Shown here: positions 23,131 through 33,229 of the stretch, piece after piece
How positions within the stretch are numbered: the stretch's first letter is position 1
How the letters are laid out: every line of letters begins with the position of its first letter
DNA from: Neofusicoccum parvum
Taxonomy: Eukaryota; Ascomycota; Dothideomycetes; Botryosphaeriales; Botryosphaeriaceae
NCBI GenBank assembly: GCA_020912385.1
Contig: CP087209.1
Location: 2,604,001 to 2,668,000 of the forward strand
Reading direction: 5' to 3'
DNA: 64,000 nt
The notes under the pieces: generated by a model
Told to the model about the DNA's origin: nothing
Database searches by the model: none
The model's input: the letters and a program-made list of their open reading frames with translations, nothing else
Position numbers and translations under genes: made by a program

Positions 23131-24769
23131 CTATTTCTTCATCATGTCTGCGTAACTCTTCTCCGTGTTACTCGGGTTGGTAGTGCTGAGACCGCCATTG
23201 GGCTGCTCTGCTAGCGGCTGCTTGTTGGTAGTGCCGTTCTCGTGGGGCTTTCCATTGGCGGAACCGTTGGCGGAACCATTGGCGGAGCCGTTGGCTGGCT
23301 TCAACTCGCGCTCAACGCCATGAGAGGCATCCTTGGCGGCCTTGGATGTAGCAGCGGCCCTGGAGGCTGCGTAGCGCCTGCTGTAAGAACGGATGAAGAA
23401 GCGGGTGAAAAGAGCACTATGGTTGTCCAAGTCAGTACGATGCCGTTGGAACTCGCAGAAGAAGAGGCTTACGTTAAAGGCAACAAGTAAATGACGTTAA
23501 GCCAAATCGCAAAGGACTGGCCAGTGGTGTCGATGCAAGGAAGCCTGACGTACTCGTCCCTCCATCGGATCTCCTCACGGGTATCAACCGTGTTGGAGGC
23601 TTCGGGACCAAAAATATTCCCAGATTCGTCGCGCACGTTCTCCGCCAGACCTTCCTCACCAGCTGCGCGGAAGAGCATCTTCTTGATCACAGCAGCGACA
23701 CCGGTGGCGCTCGCAGCGGAGACGGCCGAGGTCGCAGAGGCCGAGACAGCAGAAGCAGCCTCTGCGGCCGCGGAAGTAACGCTGTGGACAAGAGTGTAGG
23801 GGGTGGAGACGGGAACGGTATACGAGGTGAACAGATGGATAGCGGCGAAGTTTGCTCCAATGACGAATTGGGTGATTTGCATGGTTGTCAGGGTGCGCTT
23901 GATCGGCTGCGGAACGCGAACACCAAGAGCGGAGACGGTGTAGTAGGTATACTGTCCATGATACTAATCTCATTATCTTGTTCTCAGCCAAATGTGGTCA
24001 AGGCAGGACTTACCATGAGCGCATGAATTCCCGAGTTGATGAAGACGAACATCCAGATAGGGGCGGACATGAAGCGAATACCAGCCCACATGCAGAGCAT
24101 AGCGCCGGCGTGGTGGTAGGTCTGCAGCGTGGAGCTGCGCTTGCCCTTTGCCAGGATAATGGCCGTGTCGAGGACTTCGTAGAACTTGGAGAGATAGAAC
24201 CACCAGCCCCAGAAGGCAAGGCCCTCGTTCCACAGCCTGCCGACATCGGTAGAGTCAGGGTTTCCGTCTGCGCCAAGCAGAATCTGCGAGTTCTTCACTC
24301 CCCAGGTCCCACTGGTGTTGTTGAAGGTAGCAGCGTTGCCGAGACCGCGCGGGCCATGCATCTTGCAGTATGCGTCCACGTTCTCGACGAACCCAGCGTT
24401 TAGACCAGGCGTCATGCGGTACAGGGCCCTCGCCATGGCGACGTTGGTGATGCCCGAGTAAACGGCCAGAAACACATTGTGGAGGATGACGAAAGCAAAG
24501 AAGGCCCTGGTTTTGCTGATGGCCCACGGCTTGTTGCCGCGGTTCTTGTTGTAGCGGTTAAGCAGGGTGACGGTAATGGCGTAGACAGTCGCAATGGTCG
24601 CCGGGACCTTGGGGGAGAGAAGCGCATTGAAAGTCTCGGCGCTGATGCTAAAGGGAGCCCTGAGCGTGCCAGTGGGCTGCGGCGGCGGGAGCGCGGGCGG
24701 GGCCCAGTCGGGCGGGAACTTGAACAAGTCCCGCGAGGGGAACTCGACGTGGAAGGAGGGTCCAGACAT
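23131..24769 (-). CDS. ELO-family fatty acid elongase
   Basis: Condensing enzyme of very-long-chain or polyunsaturated fatty acid elongation in the ER membrane. Exons 24014-24769, 23473-23951 and 23131-23416 encode 506 aa. Family blocks are KFYEVLDTAIILAKGK (195-210), QTYHHAGAMLCMW (216-228) and the block across intron 1, FVFINSGIHALM joined to YTYYTVSALG. Several hydrophobic segments fit a multi-pass protein. Two things are odd. The first histidine of the HxxHH box is glutamine (QTYHH), a variant reported for some PUFA-type elongases. The protein is also about 150 residues longer than usual because of an Ala/Ser-rich loop (AAAEAASAVSASATSAV) and a C-terminal tail with NGSA repeats. The tail ends SYADMMKK, a dilysine-type ER retrieval signal. 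Confidence 0.92.
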
Positions 24770-25698
24770 GTTTGCTTGTAGCTATGCGCGCGGAGGATCT
24801 AAGCCGGGATGAGGGATGTCGACGTGGGGAGAGAGCGGGAGCCGTGGGCGCTTTGTCTGGTCTCAACAGAGCTTCATGCAGGGTGGCGTGCGTGCGATCG
24901 CGGTGGAAGCGGCTCACGCGGACGGGCTGACTTGGACCAGAGGACCCTGGGCCGCGCAGGTTGCTGGGAGCAATTGGTGGGAGGTTGGGATAGAAAAAGC
25001 ACTGGATGTTCAGCGCGCGTGGAAAAATCACAGTGAGCAGGGCATGACGTTGCCGAGCCCCAACAATTCAGACCGGGGAACGGGCCCCAATTGGGCAGGC
25101 GCCACGCGCCGCGCGCTCATGTGAGAGGGCCAAGACGCGACGTTTTTTCCGCTACAAGACCAGCGTGCTTGCTCGCGCCTGCCCCGCGGCTGCCAGAGCT
25201 CAGCCCTCGCCGCGCCCTCGATGCCCCGTCCTCCAAGCTGTGTCCGCATCGCAGCGCCCGCGTTGGGAGTCGCAGGCCGCTCGCGTGCGTGATCGGAGGC
25301 GGTCCGCCGCCCTGCGTCCCTCGCGCCGCACATCCTCGCACAAGCGAGTCGCATACCCACCGCCCAGCGCCTGATTCACGATGCCTCTTGTAAAACCTCG
25401 GCAACTTTGCGACTCCTGATAGGTCCATTCCCTCGACGCCCGCAACCAAGCTCACAAGGACCAGTAGCGTCGCAAGCCGAGCCTGCCGTCGTGCTCCTCA
25501 ACAATATTACCTACGGCCGAACTTTTCCTATCGCCCGAAATCCCCTTCGCCTGTGCCTGTCTCTGCCGCGCACATGAACATTCCCCCTCAACGTGGCGAC
25601 TTTCTTCAACGTGCCAGCGAGTTTGATAGCGATCTGCCCGTCCGCACCAATACTCACACTGGAAGTACACGGAGCCATCGCGATGCGGAGCGCATTCC
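24770..25698. other. GC-rich promoter region of elongase gene
   Basis: Contains the elongase promoter and the 3' flank of the proline-rich gene, both on the minus strand. Open frames on both strands have Arg/Ala-biased products. No RNA gene or repeat is seen. Confidence 0.35.
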
Positions 25699-27032
25699 TC
25701 AGGACGGCCGTGGCTTGCTGCCCAGCGGGACAGGAGGCGGAGAGGGTGCACCCGCATCCGTCAAGGTTTTCTTCTTTGGCGGTGGCGGAGGCGGAGGCTT
25801 CTTCCCCACGGGGCCCACGGCGCTCGCTAGGTTTGGCAGAGGGCTGGCCGACGATGTGGCTCCGCTACCGGATGCCATCCCGTTGACCCTGTCCAGAACC
25901 CCATACTTCTGGTTCAACCCGTTGGCAGTCTTATAACCCGCCGCGACCTGCTCTCCATGCCTCTGGCGGAAGTTGTTGGCCGTGGAAGCTGCGCTACGCA
26001 TGTCGCTTACCGAGACAGACGAAGGATCTTTGTGGAACGATCTGGCGGTATTGAATGCCGCCTGCTTCTGCGCAAATGTGGTCCCTCCTTCAGGGCTGGC
26101 CGCGGGTTGTGAGGATCCGGTGCTCATCCTCGCAAACCGTGACTGCAGCTCTCCAAGCTGGCCGGTCTGGGCCGGTGAAGCCGTGCGCGCTAGCACTGGA
26201 GGAGAGGCAGTCGAGGCATTGCGAGTAGGTACGGGCGGAGAAGCAGTCCGACCAATACCAAACCCAGGAACGTTCACCCCCGCCTGACCCAGTCTGTTGA
26301 GTGCTCCCTGGTTCAGTATACCCTGGCTGGGATTCGCGGGAGGGGTCTGGACACTCTCCTGATATGTCGGCGGCGGAGGCGGGGCATGAAGGTCTGGGTG
26401 CGAATTTTGTCTAGGCGGCAGCCGCGGCGGCAGTCTCGGCTTCTGTGAGGGGACCGAAGGTAGCGCAGGCGTTGTCCTGGAAGGCGAAGCTGCCTCGGGG
26501 GTTTCCTGCCCGGGCCGTCTTGCGGGAGGTTTGGGCAGATGGGCTGTCGACAAGCCAGTCGTATCGACACGATACGGACCTGGCGGCGGCTTGTTTTCCT
26601 CTTCCTCTTCGTACGCAACCGCCGCTATCTGCCTCTGCTGTGAAGCCTGAACCTGATTTTGTGTCAAAGGGGCTCCTAGTCCGCTGCTGGCGGGAGTGAG
26701 GGTGTTTGTGCTCGATGACCCGGTCGCTCCGTTTCCGTAGTAGCCTTGATGTTTCGGCGGCGGCGCGAAGGTCGCCGGATCCTTCAGGGAGGACAGCGGC
26801 TTTGACTGGTGGTTGCGTTGTTCCGCATAGGGATCTTTGTTGCCTCTGCCTAGCAGCCCTTTCTGTGGTGCGCATCAGGTGTTAGCCGATACGTCATGAG
26901 CAGGATCGCGGGGCAGAGAGGGGGAAGGAGGCGTACGGCTCGGTCCTTGATGCCCGGCTCCTGAGAGTAGGAAGGCTTGCTGTTCTTTTCGGGGTGCCAG
27001 CCGCCTTTTGCGATATCTGTAAATTTGTTCAT
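25699..27032 (-). CDS. Proline-rich protein with N-terminal GWHP motif
   Basis: Two exons, 26937-27032 and 25699-26862, encode 419 aa. The first exon is MNKFTDIAKGGWHPEKNSK and ends in frame before a GTACGC donor; the second starts KGLLGRGNKDPYAEQRN. The body is proline-rich with many short PPxPP and PxxP stretches (KPPPGPYR, PPRLPPRQN, PPPPPTYQES), and the end is KKPPPPPPPKKKTL then PPPVPLGSKPR. The PPPPPTYQES stretch is a possible PPxY WW-domain ligand. A more ordered segment around TFAQKQAAFNTARSFHKDP and AASTANNFRQRHGEQVAAG may be helical. The layout resembles fungal actin-patch or SH3-binding adaptors of the Aim3 type. That is a weak resemblance, and I would annotate the gene as conserved hypothetical. 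Confidence 0.72.
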
Positions 27033-27399
27033 GGTGTAGTGGTTGGCGGGTTGAGATGGTTGGGCACGCAGGATGACGACGGCAATGGCGGCAATGACCA
27101 GGGTGCTGTGGATAACGACGCTTGGCGAAAACGACCAGATGCTGAGAAAGTCGTGGCCGCTGGCTACAAGCGAGACCGCCAAATTGCGGGCAACTCCAGA
27201 GGTTGACAGGCGCTTTGCAAGGTCTGCTCGACAGCATCCACGTCGAATTCAGCTGCGATACCGATTCAATATAGCACACGGATGCAATACTTTGCCCGAA
27301 GAGTGAACGATTGCCATATCTCATGAGACTCAAAGCCCTTGTTTGATGCCAAACATCTCGCTGCCATTGTAACCCGAATTGTGAAGGAGACACACCACC

Positions 27400-28868
27400 T
27401 CATCTTAGCTCTGCTATACCGAAATCCGGCTCCGGCATATCCCTGAGTTTCTTCTTTTTGTTGGCTGGGGCCTCAGTCCTTGCGATCGCAGGCGATGCCC
27501 CTACCCTTGCTGTATTACCTCGTCTTTCCTTGAACGCCTTGTCTTTTGCAAAGATCTGTAGGCCTCTCAGGTGCGTGTCCTTTCCATTCTGGTGATTCTC
27601 GAGAATCTTGACCTGCACGAGCATCGCCCTGAGGATCGGTAACTTCATTTTCCTCCGGGGCCCGTTCTCCCCATCCCCCTCATCGTCTCCAAGCTCGTCT
27701 TCGGATCCCGAATCTTCGTCGCCGGACCCGTCCACTGCTCCGACGCCTTCGAAGTCGACATTCACCCATCCCCTGGGCTCGACAAAGGACATGACCCCCC
27801 ATTCCTGCAGGTCCATCTCCCCCATGCCAGCTAGAAATGCGATCTTGGTGGGCGTGTAGCTCTCGTCCTGGTCAAAGTCGAGATATATACGCATCGCTAC
27901 GATCTCAACAACCTTGAAAAAGTGGATGTTGAGGTAATGGGGCTGGGGTCCATCTGACTGCCAGAAAAGCGATGTCGACGGCGATCGCAGCTGGGGGACG
28001 CCGCAGCCTGGCTTGCTGCTCGACACAGTCCATGACGCCAGCGACGAGATCTCCTTCAAGTTCGGTGGAAGCGGCGGCGTGCTGGGTTCCGTCGGAGATT
28101 CTGGAAGGGACAGTCAGTCACTCATCCATATTACCAAAGGATTCACAATGAAACACAGGGAAGATGAGATGCACAGGCAACAGGGTATGCTGCAACGAGA
28201 TCTTGGGTGAGCTTTGACATGATTGCATCGGGAATCCAATCGCTTGGGATCCAGGCACTTGCGATCTGGCGTATGCCTCAGCATCCACGGGTACACGGTT
28301 GAGGCGGAGCGGCAAAAGACTAATTGCTTTTGCAGTGGCGCGAAAGTCCCATCCTGATCTAGCAATCATCTCTGAGATCTCACGGCCAAGACAGACAAGC
28401 GAAACCTCATCTGCGTAGTCGTCGTGCCGTACCCGGCGGTTCTAAGAGACAGCGGCCGCGGCTCCCGCGCGGACCGTTGACCGCGGTTTGGAGTTGGTCT
28501 TTCATAGCCAGGGTTCTGGCCTCGTCTACGCAGACGTCTCGCAGCCCAAAGAAGGAATGAAATGGGGTGCGGCGGAAAGTATCGGCAGTCGCAAGCATGT
28601 TCCAGCCGCGGCAAAAGCAATTCGCCAGACGGGGATGGCACGAAAAGGTGAAGAAAAAAATAAGAAAACGGAGGAGTCGTCTTCTGTACCAACCTGGCGG
28701 GCCCTCTTCCTCCTCGTCTTCCTGCTCGGCGTAGATGTCGGCCATGACGGACTCCACATAGCCGCTTTGGGGGTCGTCATGGCTGACATCATCCAGGTCG
28801 GAGGGCGGGTCGAGCTGGTGGTCGGGCTCGGGCTGCGGTTGGTGGCGGCGACGCGTAGCTGGCGGCAT
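27400..28868 (-). CDS. DOC1: Anaphase-promoting complex subunit 10 (DOC domain)
   Basis: APC10/Doc1 is the processivity factor of the APC/C and helps recognise D-box substrates. Two exons, 28694-28868 and 27400-28100, encode 291 aa. The DOC domain is clear: LKEISSLASWTVSSSKPGCG, LRSPSTSLFWQSDGPQPHYL, NIHFFKVVEIVAMRIYLDF, DESYTPTKIAFLAGMGEMDL and LPILRAMLVQVKILENHQNG, followed by KDTHLRGLQIFAK. An acidic insert (GSGDEDSGSEDELGDDEGDG) interrupts the domain. Exon 1 supplies an acidic N-terminal tail (YAEQEDEEEEGPP). The two exons join in phase across 593 nt (GTTGGT donor, TTCCAG acceptor), long for this genome. A second APC/C subunit, APC4, lies 25 kb away. Confidence 0.88.
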
Positions 28869-30218
28869 TGCAGTCTGGTGACCGGATCAGCGCAGCAGAA
28901 CCGTCTCGGCGGGACGATTTGGAGAGGGCATGTTGTGGTTTTGTTTTGCTGGGCGGCCGTGAATCTGGCGCTAGGGCGCTCAGCGGCCCTTTAGCGAGCG
29001 TCGCCGTCGCCTTCCCAGATCCGCGACATGCACTCGCCGACGAAAGCAGCCTGCCACCCGGCGCGCACTCAAATCCCAGGCCCCGCCCCGTGTTGCCGCC
29101 CACCGCTCTCGACGGCCCTGTCGTCTGGAGGCGATCAAACGGCCGGCCGCTCTTCCGTGTGGCCGCCGCCCCAAAAGCAACGGCGCGGAGCTCGGCGAGC
29201 CGCAACGGTGACAGCCTGTGCCCAGGTGCTTTCTTCAAGCTAACGGCGCCTGAGCGAGCAGCGCCAGCAGCAGCAGCTCCCGATGGCGCTGCTGGAGACG
29301 CGACACCAGCACGATCCCGATCCGCATGCGGCCAGTCAATGTTGGCCGCGTCTGCCGCGCAGCTCGCAGGCGCCGGTGCGACTTGGACGGGCTCCGGGGC
29401 TCTGTACGGCGTCGCTCTGCCACCGCCCGCGTCCGCTGCTCGGGGAGGCGGAGATGGCAGGCGCGCGATCCGCTCCGGGGCAGCGTGGACGACATGGAAA
29501 CGGGCCGCTTGCCAGGACGCGTCTGAGATGAAGACAGCCACAGATCTGGCTGCCGCGCCGCGCTGCTACTCTAGCTGCGGTGCTTCGGCGTGCAGGCGTG
29601 CTGCAGCCTGGTGGCACTTTTCCCTGGCCCTTGTCCGGCATCCCACAGCGCCGGTTACACTGGCCCCAGAAAAAGCACACGAGAAGACGTGGGCGCTGCG
29701 CCCGCAACGTGAATCCACTGCAAGGAGGTACGCATGAGATCGGGGGCCATGCTCTCACCGCGGGCGCGTCACCCGAAGTCGCTTGTTGCAAATCTGCCAT
29801 CAATCTGAGCTCTCATCTCTGCAGCCTGCCGCCATCGCCTCTTCCAGCACATGTCCTCCCAGTCGCGTGGTGCGCCCTGGTTCTTGAGCAAATCGACGCC
29901 CGGGATCCTATGTCTTGAAAATACATGTCAAATCCGCACGCCAGTCGCCGCCGACTGCACCGCTGCTCGCCCAGCTCCCCCCTTCTCGCCCAATGGGCAT
30001 TTGCAATACCTCTGCCTGACCGCGTCGTACGATTGCTGCCCATGAGTTGCTCGTCACACACAGCACCGACCTTCCCCGCCACACCCCAACACCTCGGCCT
30101 CTGCCATCGCTCTCCATGCCTGATCTACTATAGTACGGGACCGCGTTTTGTGGAACACGCGCGCGAGAGACGACTACAATAGTCCTGAGGATTCGCACTG
30201 CTTGCCTCCATCGCATAG
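28869..30218. promoter_or_regulatory. GC-rich divergent promoter region
   Basis: Separates APC10 and the Pth11-like gene, which point away from each other. Overlapping open frames of 250-290 codons run on both strands (28789-29541 minus, 28868-29737 plus). Their products are Ala/Arg/Pro-biased with no motif, so I treat them as artefacts of high GC. Confidence 0.4.
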
Positions 30219-32281
30219 ATGGCGTACCATCCATTCTCAGAAACAGAATCCAAGGCTCCCACGGAGCTGGCTGTCTGCATCGTCTTCCTCGTTCTCACCT
30301 ACCTTTCTGTCGGCGCGCGATGCTACGTCCGATTGTGTATAATAAAGAGTTTTGGGTGGGATGATGCTCTCATGGTGGTTGCTCTGGTACGGAAGGGGAC
30401 ATTCTTCACGCAGGCGACCGGGCTGATGAAGGTCTCAGGTATTCTTCAACGTCTGGGCTATCTCGATTATTGTCATCGCGTATGAGTTTGGAGGAGGCAC
30501 GCGAGTCGATGTCATTGGAACTGCCATGCACGTAAGTCGGCCGTAATTCATTGCCTTCATGGTGTCCATCTGACCTCCTGCAGTGGATCATCGTATCGGA
30601 GACTTTCTACGTTATCACAGCCATGATGGTCAAACTGTCACTGGGTATATTTTTCCTCCGGATAGTCATCAAGCCATGGCAACGCGCTATGGTCTACACA
30701 GTCATGATACTCATAGCACTCACGAGCATTTTCTTCTTCTTTTTTCTCATTTTTCTCTGCGGAAACCCCAAGGACTACCTAATCAGATATATTTACGACC
30801 AATGCGCACCCAGACATGTCCAGACCGCGCTCGCATACCTCTCCGCCGCTCTAGGGGCGGCTGCAGACTGGACCTACGCCCTCATCCCGATACAGATAGT
30901 CGTGCAGGCCAACATGGATCTACGGTCAAAGCTATCCGTCCTATCCATTCTTTCGCTAGGCACCGCGTAAGTATCCCGTGTCCATCAATTAGCACATATC
31001 TGACCTTCGAAAGGGGTTGTGTGTGCTCCACCATCCGCCTGAAATACATCGGAGGCCTGGTCAGCCCCGATGAGTTCTTCTGTAAGCCAGTCATCCAATC
31101 ACCCTCCAATACATCACCCTAAGCCCGCACTCCACTCTTTTCAATTCTCCATCTAACAACAACTAATCTATAACTACTCGCAATCAGGGAATGCCGCCAT
31201 GATATCCGTCTGGTCTGGGATCGAGTGCGGCGCCGGCATCACGGCTGGCTCGCTCGCAACATTACGGCCGCTAGTCAAGCGTTGGTTCGCGACGGTTCGC
31301 AGCCTGGCGTCGAGCTCCCTGAACAACTCGGCGGGTCGGCGCAACAAGCAAGCCCATCAAAATGCCAGTGGTAGCAGCGGCGGTGGCGCGGGCGGCGGTA
31401 GAAGCGACGACAGCAGAAGACGAGGAAGAGGTGGTGGCGAAAGCTCAGGCAGCACCGCCAACACCTCCACCTCTCGTTCCAAGGCCTCTCTGAGAGGGCA
31501 GCAGGGCAACGATGGCAGGCCTCTAACAGCCTGGCCGCCGTCCGGGTGCTGGGAGAAGCTCGGCAACGACAACAGCAACAGCAATCCAGGCGGCGATAGC
31601 AGTGTTGACTCCCACGACCCCGTCACCATCGACTCCACCTCCCTCCAAAACGACACAACCAGTATCAACCGAAAAGGCAGCGACGCAAACACCACCTCCG
31701 ACTTCGAACTCAAAGACCTCTCCCGCGAAACCTCTCACGACCCCCTTCCGCAGCAAAACGTCCTCCCAGACCAGCCGCCGCCGCCGCCACTACCCAGAGC
31801 CCCACCATCCGCCACCATCACGGACGCCGGTGGCAGAGTAGCACACCTCTCGACCATCGACGAGCAGCTCGACAGCCCACGCTGGGAGTGGCCGCGCGCC
31901 CTGGACTCGCCGCTCGAGGACCGCTGCCGCCGCGACCGCGACCGCGACCGCACCAACACCACCGGCGGCCGGTGGGAGTGGCCGATGACGACCATGACGG
32001 ACGACGCGCGCGAGCGGCTGCTCACGCGCCCGGGGTCGTCGACGTCGACGTCGTCGCGGCGGGCGGCTGCGATGGCGACGGCGGCGGCGGCGCGGCGGGA
32101 GTGTCCATGCGACGGCGACGTCGACGCCGACGTCGAGCTGGGAAGGCCGTTCACGATTGACGCCGAGGGGAGGATTCTGGATGCTTCCGATGAGGATTTG
32201 CGGGCGAGGCGGTCGCGGTCGCGGGGGGTGAGGGAGGTGGTGGGGAGGCCCGAGGCGGTGGCTACGAGGTTGGGGTGGTGA
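30219..32281 (+). CDS. Rhodopsin-domain (Pth11-like) integral membrane protein
   Basis: A member of the fungal rhodopsin-domain/SAT4 family, related to Pth11-type receptors of the plasma membrane. Exons 30219-30386, 30439-30531, 30584-30966, 31014-31081 and 31188-32281 join in phase to 601 aa. Visible membrane segments include VCIVFLVLTYLSVGARCYV, FFNVWAISIIVIAYEFGGG, SETFYVITAMMVKLSLGIF, VMILIALTSIFFFFFLIFLC, ALAYLSAALGAAADWTYALI and SVLSILSLGTAGVCSTIR. Family landmarks are GWDDALM, KLSLGIFFLRI, the ADWTYALIPI block and WNAAMISVWSGIECGAGITA. There is no N-terminal CFEM cysteine domain. The C-terminal half is a long cytoplasmic tail of low complexity, Ser-, Gly-, Asp- and Arg-rich, with likely phosphosites. 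The ligand is unknown. Confidence 0.87.
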
Positions 32282-33229
32282 TGGGCGGGAGGGGTTTCTC
32301 GCCGACGGGTGATGTCAACGAGGTTGATGCCTTAATTTGTGCGGAGTTTGCGAAAATACCACTTATGACGTCTTGCTCTTTTAGCATACCTTACGTACAC
32401 TGCGGCGCAGGAGAATGAAAAGGGAATTGAGAATTGCCAATACTCATGATGGCGAAGTGCAAGACTCCGCAGTTGAAACCCGAACATGGACTCAGCGGCT
32501 CGAGTTGGATTACGGAAAAGAAAAGTCTGGTTTTAAAGCTACGTCTCTTCACGAAACTGTCCCTGAAAAGGAGGCGAACAAGTGATGGGCGCATTTCCAG
32601 AGCACAATTTATTTTCCGCGGCTTATAAACAGCACTGCCAGAAGTTTCTCTTGACCTAAAGGAACCAAGACACCTAGCACGTTTGCAGGTTGGTTGGCCC
32701 ATGGCACGGCGCTTTAATAAAGTAGCATTGGTGAAATTAGCCCCGACCACGCCCATGAATGGCGGGAAAACACCCGAAAGGGAGTTTTATAGGCACCCAA
32801 GGGGTGCTGACTTTTTGCGTTCGATTCCACCTGAGGTCATATACCTGCTGGCCTATGTTTTGTTTTTCACTTTCTAGCTTCTAAGCATCCTAAGCTTAGG
32901 ATGACCTGGAAAGCCGCTTTGGCGGCTGTATGCATGGAAGCATCTCCTGCTACCTTACTCTACACGGCCAACCTGATAAGCTCTGGGAGCGATAGACGTG
33001 GACCCAGTGACATATCGGATTGCCCCATAGTATGCTTATCAAGCACTTCATTCAATCTACTGACCTCCCACTAGGATATGGACAGCTTACCCTTCACTCG
33101 AGCCATTGCTTCCTTCAATAATCATCATCGTCAAAGATGCGCATGCGCCCTTGTTGCCTCCTTCTCCGCCACCAAATCCGTCTCCTCCATTCGTTACCTC
33201 CTGCCATACCCCTATCGCATACCCCCCCA
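32282..33229. other. Convergent intergenic spacer with 18-bp palindrome
   Basis: Holds the 3' flanks of the receptor and choline kinase genes. CATCCTAAGCTTAGGATG at 32886-32903 is a perfect 18-bp palindrome. No gene is seen. Confidence 0.45.

Noticed and set aside
23260..23300. Tandem repeat of a 12-bp NGSA-coding unit
   Set aside because: It is a coding repeat in the elongase tail, not a separate repeat element.
28789..29737. Overlapping 250-aa and 289-aa frames on both strands
   Set aside because: GC-rich spacer; no motif, no splice-supported extension, and the two frames cover the same DNA on opposite strands.
32800..32830. tRNA B-box-like string GCGTTCGATTCCACC
   Set aside because: No A box, acceptor stem or anticodon arm can be folded around it.
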